Assembly (NCBI GenBank): GCA_001179505.1
Contig: CDMY01000371.1
Location: 33,460 to 97,459, forward strand
Origin: Vitrella brassicaformis
Lineage: Eukaryota; Sar; Vitrellaceae
Length of the DNA: 64,000 bases
Direction: 5' to 3'
Made by a program: the position numbers and the translations under genes. Under the pieces are notes generated by a model. That model was given only the letters and a program-made list of their open reading frames with translations. It did not search any database and was not told the origin of the DNA. Within the stretch, counting starts at the first letter, position 1. The number at the start of each line of letters is the position of its first letter. Of the stretch, positions 1-10,154 are shown piece by piece.

Positions 1-133
1 CACGCACGCCTGTCTGTCTCTTTGTGTGCACTGCAGTCAGTGCACCTCTTGCGTGAGCGAAGGTATGTATTACATATGCATATACATACAGCTGTACGTA
101 CGTACGTATGTGTATGTCTGCTTGCTTACTTAC

Positions 134-1070
134 TTGGCATGCGGACGAGAATTGTTCCTTTTCGTCTTTGGATTTGCCTTGGGGATTGAAAGTCCGCTCG
201 CAGCCGCCGACGTATGACTGTGGGGCCTCGCAGACTGCACCATCGAAAACCCTGCAGTCAGTCAGTGACCCACATATATGGCATATATAGCAGGGATGCA
301 TTCAGACAGACAGACTCTTGGTGAGTCTCACTCACTCACTGCCTATCTATCTATCCCTCCCTCCCTCTCTCTCACCATCCGGATGGACACGGGTTGTCGT
401 AGTCGCGGCCGCCGTGTGGCTTGCATGCGTCGTCGAGACATGGCCACCTGAACTTGCAGTCATTGGCCATGGTGGCCTTCTGCTGGGGCAGCAAGTCCGC
501 CAGGTCCAAGATGTACGCACAGTCGCCCTCACTGGCATAACTCGCAGGGGCTTGGCACTCCCTGCACACACACGCACGAGTGCGTGATATGCGTCCATGT
601 CCCCCTCCCTCCTCTCCGGGCCCCGATGGCAGCCTGGCTGGCTGGCTGTGTGGCTGACCTGCCGCCCGGCAGTGGGCGCCATCCCTCTGGGCACACCAAG
701 CTGTAGTCTCTCACACAAATCGGGTCGGGTGTTGGCAGCAGGCCAATGGCTTTGGAGCCCTCGTCAGCCGCTCGCTGCACCACGGGTGCACCAAACAGCA
801 CCGGAGTCAGCCCAAACGCCGGCAGCTTCGTCGACGGAACCTGGCCGACACACACACACAGACACACAGATGGGAGATGACCGACCTCATGCGTTTGTTT
901 GTTCATGTGTGGTGCCCGCCTGCCTTGAAGGGTGGGACGAACCCTCCAATCAGTTCGCTGATTTGCGAGATCAGACCGGCCAGCATGTCAGCGAACAGGT
1001 ACAGACCGCCGCCAACATTCGGCACCGATGCGGGAGGCAGAGGAGCTGGAACCGGCACTGGAAGCAACAT
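134..1070 (-). CDS. CPW-WPC domain protein, left copy, 3' end off window
   Basis: CPW-WPC proteins are Cys-rich secreted or surface proteins of apicomplexans and chromerids; their molecular role is not settled. Exons read on the minus strand: 1070-924, 840-659, 561-376, 251-134, then an intron that runs off the left edge. One domain is complete: CPEGW, then C-QAP-x-SY, then DC, ending in FRWPC. A second starts at CPSGW and continues CEAPQSYVGGC before the window ends. The first intron (923-841) has a GC donor (AAG then gcaggc). From 1050 downward the DNA is identical to the right copy at 3016-4270. Upstream it differs: this copy has 12 extra bases (VPVP) and no signal-peptide exon, so the ATG at 1070 is only the best local start. 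It lies 105 bp from the divergent Nup42-like start. It may be a duplicate, a pseudogene or an assembly product. Confidence 0.75.
578..1050. repeat. Inverted repeat, left arm (473 bp)
   Basis: This arm is the reverse complement of 3183-3655. Translations agree in three frames across the whole arm, so the two are essentially identical in DNA, introns included. The inner edge (1051-1062) is a 12-bp insertion relative to the other arm followed by unrelated sequence. The outer edge of the partner arm is the assembly gap, so the true repeat may be longer. Confidence 0.9.
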
Positions 1071-1175
1071 CGTTCGCTTTTGAGCCCATTCCTCATGATT
1101 TCCCTGAAACCGCTGCAACTGCGATGATTTCACTTCGAATCTGCAAGAGCGATTTGTTGCTTTGGACTCTTATTG

Positions 1176-2761
1176 ATGCCTCCTCGTAGTCAGCAGAACC
1201 AGGTGTGTCGTTACTGGCAACAGGGAAACTGCCGGTTCGGCGATAGTTGCCAGTTTCTTCATCCCGGTGCCGGTATGGGGCCAGCGGGACGGCAGGGCCA
1301 GCCGTCCAATCCATTCGCGGCATTGGGACAGCCAGGGGGGAACGGAGGAGCCACCGGATTCGCATCGACCGCTGCAGCGGCAGGGAACCCCGCGGCAGAT
1401 TTCAAGGCATATCTCCGCTCAGGAGGCTTCCCCTACACATGTGAGCGACCACAGGCACTCGCATCATGCACGGAGGACAGAGATGTTCACAATGGACATG
1501 ATATGGTCTCTATCCTTTCAGGCCTGAAGGGCGCTCCGAACCAGCCGTTGCTGATGCAAGGTGCGACAAGAAGGGCGTGTCGGTGCAGTATGATTCCGAG
1601 CAGATCTCACTGCGTGCTATGGGATGTGTGCAGATTTGTTGAGTCCCGAGGAGCTGCGGTGGAAGTCGATGGAGGCCGCAGGCGGCCAGCTGAACCAGCA
1701 GGCATCCCAGATGGTGGAGCAACAGGCGCGGTACGGATGCAGAGGACACTACCGCTAGCCGCTTAAATTGTGATTGCGTTGCGCTTGCGCCCTGTCTGTT
1801 GATGATTTCAGTGCCCGTGTGGAGTCGAGTTTTGCGCAGCTAAGTCAGACTGCCCCCGCTCCGTCCAGCGCTGCATCGGCTGCAGGGCTCTCTGGCCCAG
1901 CCCCGCAGAACCCCTTCGCGCAGCTGCAAAGCGCACCGTCGCCCTTCGGCCAGCCACAGTCAGCCCCGTCGCCATTCTCTGCCAGCCCGACCCCACCCCA
2001 ACCATCGCAACCATCGGCACCGGTGTTCACTGCGCCACCGCAGCAGCCGACTGCGGGAGGGATATTCGGCTCAGCGGCTGGCAGTGGTGGTGTGTTTGGA
2101 TCATCAGCAGCGGGGATGGGGAGGGGTGGAGGGGTATTTGGGGGCGCTGGTGGGTCGGCAACAAGCAATCTGTTCGGCCAAGGGGGTGGGTCAGGTGGCA
2201 GTGTGTTTGGAGGTGGGGCTGCAGCACCTGCAGCACCCGTCGGAGGCGGTGGCGGGCAGGTCAGTGAATAAATGGATGCAATGCAAAGGGGGGAGGATGC
2301 ATGTGCACATCCCCATAGAGATGACTGCGTTGTGCCCCGTTTGGTCCTCGTGCGAATCACCCACACAGATAATGAATCCGTTTGCGGCGGCGCAGAGCGG
2401 CCCATCGCCGTTCGGCCCTCCACCAGTAGCAGCAGCTGCAGCAGCTGCAGCTGCTTCGTCTGCAACAACACCCACGCAGGGAGAGGCAACACCAGAGGTG
2501 AGTAACCCGATCCACGACAATCAATGGTGAATGATGGATGGCATGTATCCGTGTGTGGATCAGGTGGTACCGATCAGTGGGGAGTCGCAGCGCATCTTCG
2601 CATCCAAGGATCCATTTCCGGTGGGCTGCAGAAAGTGGCTGATGCGTCCATGTCGCTCGGTGGATGTCTGTTGTCTGTTGTGCGTTGCCCAGGCCCGGCA
2701 TGAGGGGAAGGGCGGCATTCCGGAGGACATGCCGCCAGCTGACGTGTGCACGGACGTTTGA
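1176..2761 (+). CDS. Nup42-like FG nucleoporin with N-terminal CCCH zinc finger
   Basis: Nup42 (Rip1/NUPL2/hCG1) sits on the cytoplasmic face of the nuclear pore and works with Gle1 and DBP5 in mRNA export. Visible here: a CCCH finger at residues 10-28 (C-x7-C-x5-C-x3-H, with CRFGDSC), an SPEELRW segment like the one in human NUP42, FG/PF/GGVFG repeats (1812-2259), an Ala run, and a C-terminal tail GGIPEDMPP like the Gle1-binding end of Nup42. Clear exons: 1176-1440, 1812-2259, 2369-2497, 2564 to a donor at about 2622, and a last exon ending at TGA 2759-2761. The stretch 1522-1730 is coding in two frames (one giving SVQYDSEQISLRAMG, the next LLSPEELRW) and needs an unresolved small intron or frame correction. 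The start is the ATG just before the zinc finger. Confidence 0.8.
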
Positions 2762-3015
2762 TTGGTGATGGTATGCTGTGCATGAGCGAATGGTCGAGAG
2801 GGAGGGAGGGAGGGAGGGAGGGCTGGATGTCGCATATATGTAGCTCAGCTGGTGGCGGGGAGGGTTGTGTGTGTATGTATGTATACGTATGTGTGTGTAT
2901 AGACAAAACAAACAAGCAATGGATTGATTGATGCACTCAATTCATTGACTGACGGACTGACGGACTGACTGACTGACTCGTTGATTGATTGACTGAGTGC
3001 TTTGCTTCACCAGCC

Positions 3016-4270
3016 ATGGTTCGCTTGAGTGTGTTGTTGACGGTGTCGCTGTGCGCGTTGGCGGCGGCCGGGTCACTCAAAGCCAAAGCAAACAAACAAT
3101 CCAAGGCAAGCCACACATGAATGGGACACCAGCCACAAACAAACACACTGCCGATGTCCCATTCATGTGTCTCGCAGCTGCTTCCAGCTCCTCTGCCTCC
3201 CGCATCGGTGCCGAATGTTGGCGGCGGTCTGTACCTGTTCGCTGACATGCTGGCCGGTCTGATCTCGCAAATCAGCGAACTGATTGGAGGGTTCGTCCCA
3301 CCCTTCAAGGCAGGCGGGCACCACACATGAACAAACAAACGCATGAGGTCGGTCATCTCCCATCTGTGTGTCTGTGTGTGTGTGTCGGCCAGGTTCCGTC
3401 GACGAAGCTGCCGGCGTTTGGGCTGACTCCGGTGCTGTTTGGTGCACCCGTGGTGCAGCGAGCGGCTGACGAGGGCTCCAAAGCCATTGGCCTGCTGCCA
3501 ACACCCGACCCGATTTGTGTGAGAGACTACAGCTTGGTGTGCCCAGAGGGATGGCGCCCACTGCCGGGCGGCAGGTCAGCCACACAGCCAGCCAGCCAGG
3601 CTGCCATCGGGGCCCGGAGAGGAGGGAGGGGGACATGGACGCATATCACGCACTCNNNNNNNNNNNNNNNNNNNNNNNNNNNNNNNNNNNNNNNNNNNNN
3701 NNNNNNNNNNNNNNNNNNNNNNNNNNNNNNNNNNNNNNNNNNNNNNNNNNNNNNNNNNNNNNNNNNNNNNNNNNNNNNNNNNNNNNNNNNNNNNNNNNNN
3801 NNNNNNNNNNNNNNNNNNNNNNNNNNNNNNNNNNNNNNNNNNNNNNNNNNNNNNNNNNNNNNNNNNNNNNNNNNNNNNNNNNNNNNNNNNNNNNNNNNNN
3901 NNNNNNNNNNNNNNNNNNNNNNNNNNNNNNNNNNNNNNNNNNNNNNNNNNNNNNNCTGCGAGCAGGACTTCGACAAACAACTGTGCCCGAAGGTGTGTGT
4001 GGTGTGTGTTATTGTCAACACGGATGTCTGTCTGTCTGTCTGTCTGCGTGTGTGTAAGGGGTGGCTGCATGTGGGCCAAGGCACCTGCAAGGCGCCTGAC
4101 GAGTACATCCGTAAGCACAACACAACTAACACACACACAGTGTCTGTCTGTCTGTCCATTGATGTGAGTGCATGTGTGTGTTGTGTGCAGCGCCTCGCGG
4201 CTGCCGGCCTGTCATCAATCTGCTGGGCTCACCCACACACAGAAGCGACAACTATGCGAAAGGTGGCTGA
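3016..4270 (+). CDS. CPW-WPC domain secreted protein, right copy, interrupted by gap
   Basis: Exon 1 (3016-3105) encodes MVRLSVLLTVSLCALAAAG, a clean signal peptide, followed by a Lys-rich stretch. Exon 2 is 3178-3309 and exon 3 is 3393-3574; exon 3 ends in the CPEGW that opens the first CPW-WPC domain. The rest of that domain lies in the 300-N gap (3656-3955). After the gap, 3956-3992 and 4059-4110 give another domain opening (CPKGW, then C-KAP-x-EY), and 4191-4270 a short tail without a WPC. Introns 1 and 2 both start with GC (AAG then gcaagc; AAG then gcaggc) and end in AG. From 3183 to the gap it duplicates the left copy. The gap is probably a nominal size, so the number of domains is unknown. 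The family is recognised confidently; the last exon and stop are tentative. Confidence 0.78.
3183..3655. repeat. Inverted repeat, right arm (473 bp)
   Basis: This is the reverse-complement partner of 578-1050; the right edge abuts the first run of Ns exactly. It covers most of exon 2, all of exon 3 and the flanking introns of the CPW-WPC gene. Confidence 0.9.
3656..3955. other. Assembly gap (300 N)
   Basis: Exactly 300 Ns, the same length as the second gap at 19714-20013, so 300 is likely a placeholder rather than a measured size. It removes the middle of the right CPW-WPC gene and begins where the inverted repeat stops. Confidence 0.95.
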
Positions 4271-6643
4271 GCGGGCGTGAAATGCATTGCAATGCACGAC
4301 ACAGAAAGCCCAATACACAGATCCATCTGGGTATGGTCCGTCCGTCTGTCGGTCTGTCTGTCAGGAGGAAACGTACTGCAACAGAGAGGGTGTTGACTCA
4401 TCGATGGGCGTCTGAGCATGAGTGGACTTTGTTCAGTTTTCACTTGTCGGTGTCTGCCAGGTGTGTCCGCACATCCACATCATACACTCTAAGCTTAGAG
4501 TCAACGGGCAGACAGTCAGACAGTCAGATCAGCGCAGTCACTTCGTGCATGCAGCCAGCCAGTGGAGTCAGTAAGTGGTACAAGTGAGGTGTGTGAGGTT
4601 AGCTGGGGGTGGCATGGATACCTATGCACACGTGCATCGGATGGAGTGCATCACAGACAGCGGCGAGCAAAGAGGGGGTGTATGTCATGCAGGCGGCCAC
4701 ATGCAGAATCCACTCACTGCGTTTAGTAAGTGGCGGGAAGAGGTGACGACACACACGACCGACCGACCGACCGACCGACAGCAATTGTTCCCTCCAAATG
4801 TGAAACGCTAGCTAAAGCCTCCATCCACCCCGTTCCCTCCGACTCGCCTTGCCTGCCTTGCCTTCCCACTGGTGGGGCTCAAAAACGCCCATGCACCCTG
4901 CCTGCCAGCCACGAAGACAGGCAGACAGACAGACAGGCAGGCAGGCAGACCGGCGGCCTCACGGTGTCCTATCGTACAAGTTATATACGAATGTGTTTGT
5001 ATGTACCGATCTATGAATGTATGTATGTATGTCTGCATATCCATATATATATATATATGAGATTCAGTCATGGATCACGTAAGTATGGATAGAGGGCGAC
5101 AGACGCGCAGATTGCTGTGAGCGTGTGATCGTTCGGTGTCCGCTCCGATGCTCAGCAAAAGATCAAGATGGGTAGATAGATAGGTATACAGATGCCTGTG
5201 AGACTTGAAACAGATCCTTTGCTCCCCCCAGTGAGCTCATTCTCTCTCCTCTGTTGCCTCCAAAACGGCCCACCGACCCTCGAGACTCGACACACGACAT
5301 GAACAAAATTTCGCATCCGACGCACGCACTGTTCGTTTCTCTGCCTGCTTCCGCTTTTCTCGCCTCCCTTCCTCGCTCCCTCCGATCTTAAAAGCAGCTC
5401 AGCCACCGTCCATTTGTCGTCCCTGACCGATCGCCCGACGAACACATGGCTGGCCACACATCCTGACTGACACTCAGATTGACAGAAGGGAGACCGAGCC
5501 AGCCTTAAAAGAAGGCGGAGGCCTTCATTAGAAGGGCCACTGGTCTCCTCTGCCCGACAGACGCACAACGCCCAACACGCCGCCGACACACAGACAGTCG
5601 TTCAGAATGGAGAAGAAAAACGATGTATGGATGGATGGATGGATACAGACAGATGCAGACAGACAGACAAGGAGGCCTGGCTGAGCGGACACGAGTGAGG
5701 AGAGGAGAAGTGGGCGGAGTACAGAGCAGTGACGGACGAGTGAGTGCATTCATGTCATGTGTGCAGCAGCAGCACGTAAGTAGTCAGGGAGTTAGCGCAC
5801 ACGCACATGAAAAACTTTAGTTAGGCCTGAAAGGCATGACCTCCCGATCGTGCCTTTCGGGCCATTGATTGCACCACACCTGGCTGGCTCACCGGGAGAA
5901 AGAGGGAGAGAGGGAGAGAGTCGTCAAGCCAGGCAGGCAAGTGGATCGAATTGCAGGCAGACAGGCAGGCCACTGTGGGACAAAAATAACCCCTTGCTTA
6001 CCCCTCCGAAGTATTGATGTGATGTCTTTCCACAGTAAGGATGATGTATGTGTGACAAATCACGTGGCATTGCTGACCGACTGACTGACTGACTAATGTA
6101 CACGCCGCCATGCTCTTCTACCGAAGGCCTTCGCTCCCACAACGCACCCTCACACACGAACGAAAGCAGAGGGCCAGAGGGAAGGCCGACCAGCACCGGC
6201 AGACTGCCAGGCGGGCGAGCAGAAGAGATGATGTGCGATGGCTGGCTGTGCTGGACACCCACCCCATCGCTCGGGCCCCCATCAATCCGTCCCTCCCCCA
6301 CTTCTCATCTCATATGGATACATACGTACAGATATCTATCTATCTATGTGGAGGGAGGGAGGGAGTTAGGTACAAACATTCATTCACGGATGTATACACA
6401 TATTCATTCATAGGCTCTCTGAGTGAGTGAGTGAGTGAGTGAGGAGGGAGGGACGTACAGACAGACAGAGGCACAAGTCAGTCACTCATTCGTTGGTTGG
6501 TCATGCACTCTTGTTCTTGCAAAACCGATCTGTACAAAACTGCAGGCAGCCAAACCCAACCCCTCCCTCCCTCCCTCCGTGCGCACCCCTAGTCAATCGC
6601 TCTCAATGTCCATCCATCCATCCATGGGTGTGTAGAAGGGTAG
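4271..6643. other. Repeat-rich intergenic region, no gene seen
   Basis: I see no open frame with a recognisable domain or convincing splice structure on either strand. It contains ACCG repeats (about 4760-4779), CAGA/CAGG repeats (about 4916-4950), GGAT repeats (about 5627-5645), an AT dinucleotide run (about 5043-5059), GAGT repeats (about 6419-6442) and GGGA/CTCC runs. Long stop-free stretches are low-complexity and carry no conserved motif. A hairpin at 5824-5863 is listed separately. Confidence 0.6.
5824..5863. other. 13-bp hairpin, 14-nt loop
   Basis: The arms GGCCTGAAAGGCA (5824-5836) and TGCCTTTCGGGCC (5851-5863) pair over 13 bp with one G-U pair. The loop is 14 nt. It sits alone in non-coding DNA and is the only clearly non-repetitive palindrome I noticed there. 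No RNA family is recognised. Confidence 0.5.
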
Positions 6644-8224
6644 CTATGATATTACGCATGCGTCATCCTGCGGTCTCTGTGTGGGTGGCGATGCGGCGAG
6701 TGCGTTGGCCATGGCGCTCATGTAAGTGCCCTTGCCGATGACGGCCCTCCGCTCCAGATCGTGCAGGTGGCCCAGTGAGCTCCGCAGCGGCAGGGCCTCC
6801 ATCTGGTGGTGGCGACTCTGCAGGTCTTGGAATGTCAGCTGGCGACCAGCCGGGGGGTCAGGACGGTCCTCAAACACAATGTGGATGTCGCACAATGGCA
6901 TGCTCAGCATCTCGTCGCGGAATGAAACCTGCCCCCATACATCCATCGACAGCGACCACATGGGCATACCAATGAATGCATATCATCCACCCCACCATTA
7001 AACAGATTGGTGGGACCCCCCCGCCCACCTTGTGTTTCTTGCCGTTTCTCGATATCCGTGTGCCGTGTGCGTCGAAGCGCATCTTCCTGCCCCGCGCGTC
7101 GAACTTCTGGAGCCGACCGAAGCTATCGGTGGGCATGGGCGGCCCGTGCACCGAGGACATCTTGAAGGCCTGCTTGCCAAGCGGCTTCTTAAGCCCCTGA
7201 GCCGCCCCGCCCTTGCCCTTGTCCTCAGTGTGGATTGTGTACCCCCCCCCACCGTTCCCCTTTTGGCTGAGTCGGTCCAGGAAGCCGTCCTTGCCCTTGT
7301 GCGCATGCACCCATGCGATGCAGGTGTGGGGCGACTTGACGCTGGGCGGGGGCTGGAGCCGCAACGCACCTTCCGAGCATGCAGTCGACACCTCCGAGTA
7401 GTCGGATGGCGGCTGGGATGCAGATGACCCACACTCAGTGGGCGATGCGGACGAGTCGACAGTGGATGACGAACCGGCCTTGTCCAGGGCCGTTCGATGG
7501 CCCTCGTGGGAGTCCAGACTCGCGCTGTGGCTCCGCTTGGTCTTAAGAAGCTCCACCGAGTCCACACGACGCATGAACGGCCGAGCCACACACCCACTGT
7601 CATCGTTCGCCGTGACATCATTCGTCGACATGCCACCCACGGCAGGGTTGGGCACTGCAGGGGCAGCTGCAGTGAGCGAGAGACCATTTGCCGTATGTGT
7701 GGCCTCGTGGGTGGTGTCGTCGTGTGTGTCCCGCTGCGTCTCGATGGCAAGACTGGTCATCCGCCCGGTGAGGAGGCCGATGGAGTGGCTCATGATGTCG
7801 GTGCTCTTGGCAGGGTATGCCGTCGACCGCTGGTGGAAGGCCACCTCGCCCTTGTTGTGGGTCCGCAGCCGGATCTCCCGTGGCGAAAAGGGTCTCAGGC
7901 TGAACTCACCACTCGAGCGAGACGAGGATGAAAACGAGTCACTACGGAACAGACAGACAGACAAGCAACACACACGCACATGAATGACGTGACGTGCACC
8001 GACCGCATCAGTGCTGACTGACTGACAAGACACATCAGGGAGTGAGTGAGTCTCTGTGGGAGGGACGGCGTACCGTACCTATCTGAGTAGGTCCGTACGG
8101 TTGACGGGTCGGGAATAGGGGGGAGGGGCGAATCATCATCATCTGCATCATGATCATGCTGGACCCCTTCCCCCACACGACCACCCATCTCCTCAGCCTG
8201 CTTCCGTGTCTCGGGGTCCTCCAT
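6644..8224 (-). CDS. Uncharacterised Ser-rich protein with KVSF motif
   Basis: Three exons (8224-8079, 7941-7029, 6928-6644) join in frame to 447 aa. No known domain is recognised. The N-terminus is acidic (HDHDADDDD); the middle is rich in Ser, Thr and Gly and looks disordered. A compact conserved-looking C-terminal segment reads FDARGRKMRFDAHGTRI, then KKHKVSFRDE across the last intron, then a Leu/Arg-rich helix-like stretch and the end DDACVIS. KVSF fits the RVxF-type docking motif for protein phosphatase 1, but short motifs occur by chance. The start is the first ATG after the divergent intergenic region shared with the gene at 8592; an upstream exon cannot be excluded. Confidence 0.7.
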
Positions 8225-8591
8225 CTTGCCTCCCAACTGCCTCAAAAGCTCCCCGCCGCGGTGAGTCAGTCAGTCAGTAAACCAGCAGAGGAATGAGATG
8301 CCGGACGTGCTCAGTCAATGCCTCGCGGGCTGATGCGGCACTGCGGCGACAGGGTGGGATGCGCGATGTGCTTGGACCAGCAGCTGCGATGTGTGATCCA
8401 CAAAAATAACAAATAACACAGCTGAGCAACAGTTGCAGCTGCGCATATGCGGTGGGGAGATATCCTTCGTCCTCACAAAAGGAGAGGGGAGAGGAGACAG
8501 CCGCGCTTCCCTTCCAAGCCAAGCTCGCCAGAAGCTCGCGCCTTCTTGGATCTTGGAACTTGGCGCTCCCTGCGCCCGCGCCAAGCAACTC

Positions 8592-9922
8592 ATGGACGCG
8601 GAGGAGGAGTCGCTTGAGCTGCTTCAAGATCTGCAGGCGTCGCTTGATCACTACAACAGTGAGTTGAAGGAGAAAACAGATTGTCTACCGCCGCCCAGGG
8701 CTGCGCTTGTTGAGGCCCTCTGCACTCATCTCGACAAGTCCGCCACCGAGCTGGCCAATGTCCTCCACAACTGGAACCAGCCAGCTGCTGCAGCGGCGGC
8801 ACCGGAGCCGTTGGCAGAATCCGCTGGAGGTGGGCTGCCTCGCTCTAGATCCAGGGGCGACTCTGCTTTCCCAGATGACAGCACCGTACCGAGTAGGCAG
8901 CATACATATATATGTTGCCGTTGGGGTCTGCCAACCCCCCACGCATGTGTGGTGTTTGTTGCCCATGGATCAGATTTCGGGAGTGTTGCCGAGATGCTGT
9001 CGTCTGCTGAGGGGATGGTCATGGCGGATGAGGGAGGAAGGCAGGATGTAGGCGGGGCATCCCAGGCGCCCGCCCCACCCCAAACTCCGCCCGATGAGGT
9101 GCTGGCCCGCCTGCCCGACCATGTGAGGCGCCGGTGGGACATGTGGACTGGCAATCCGGCGGCATTCAGCCTACAGGTCAGTCTACCACGGACGCGTGCA
9201 GGCAGAGTAAGAGGTGCAGGCAGAGCAAGAGGCAGAGAGAGTAAGAGGCAGGCAGGCAGATCAGGGGACACAATACATGCGCGATGACCGTGGGCTGTCG
9301 ACTCGCGCGCAGTATGTATGGGTCTGTGAGTGTGCTGCTGTATGTCCCCGCATGCAATGCATGACAGGTGATCCGTCAGGCGATGCAGCGTCCCTTCAGC
9401 AATGCATATCTGTCGGGCGACCCCTCCAGCCGCAACACCACACAGCTCATCCTGCCAGCACCGAACACATACCTCTCACTCAGGTGGGTGGGTGGCTGGC
9501 TGGCTTGCTGGGTGGGTGCCTCGCTGCCTGTACAGGCAGCACACACATCCGCACACCGCGGCCGATCGTGTCTGTCCTGTCTGCCTGTCTGCCTGTGTGT
9601 GTGTGTGTGTATACTGCATGAGTAGGTGGCATCGCACAGTGTCCCGCGTGGGTCTGCCTGACGCGCCACCCCCACCGGCAGAACTCAGAGAGGGATATGC
9701 TGCTGGTGAGGAGGAAGGGATGGGGCTGGGAGCCGGCAAGACACTCATGGGATGGGACTTGCTGTGTTTGATGCCTCCATCGTTGCAGCTCTCATCCGCG
9801 ATGTCGTCGAGCAGGCTGTCAGTCACCCAGATTACGTCAGTCAGCCTGACCGATATCCCAGCCTTCAGCGGGCTGTGGCTCTGTGCACAAAAAGCCACCA
9901 GTCTGACCAGCAGCCCAAGTGA
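8592..9922 (+). CDS. Uncharacterised 277-aa protein
   Basis: Five exons (8592-8892, 8974-9176, 9368-9483, 9626-9705, 9789-9922) give one frame of 277 aa with GT-AG introns throughout. The N-terminal 60 residues are acidic and helical (begins MDAEEESLELLQDLQASL), followed by an Ala-rich linker. The C-terminal half is more compact, with the segments RLPDHVRRRWDMWTG, PFSNAYLSGDPSSRNT, LILPAPNTYLSLR and PDRYPSLQRAVALCTK. No signal peptide or membrane segment. I do not recognise the family. It is followed closely by the branching enzyme on the same strand (about 230 bp to its ATG). Confidence 0.7.
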
Positions 9923-10154
9923 TCCCTAGGGCTCTGGTCCTTCATTCCCCTGCTGCTGTCGCGGCGCTTGTGCGTCTGTCACGGAGTGACTGTCGGTGTG
10001 AGAGGCATTTGTTTGAGCTGGGCTGGACAGACTCTATCTCAAAAAACGTGCTAAAGCTTGCTGCCGTGAAAGCTATCGATATTCTCCGCGAAGATCTGAG
10101 TGTGACAGAGGCCTGCAGGCGCAGATGGAGGAGCCACCGTCAGATTCGGCGCAG

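Noticed and set aside
5152-5589. 145-aa minus-strand open frame in the repeat-rich region
   Set aside because: No homology, no splice partners, composition like the surrounding intergenic DNA.
8274-8651. Minus-strand open frame between the divergent genes at 8224 and 8592
   Set aside because: It overlaps the start of the plus-strand gene, shows no family features, and would need to share its DNA with a supported exon.
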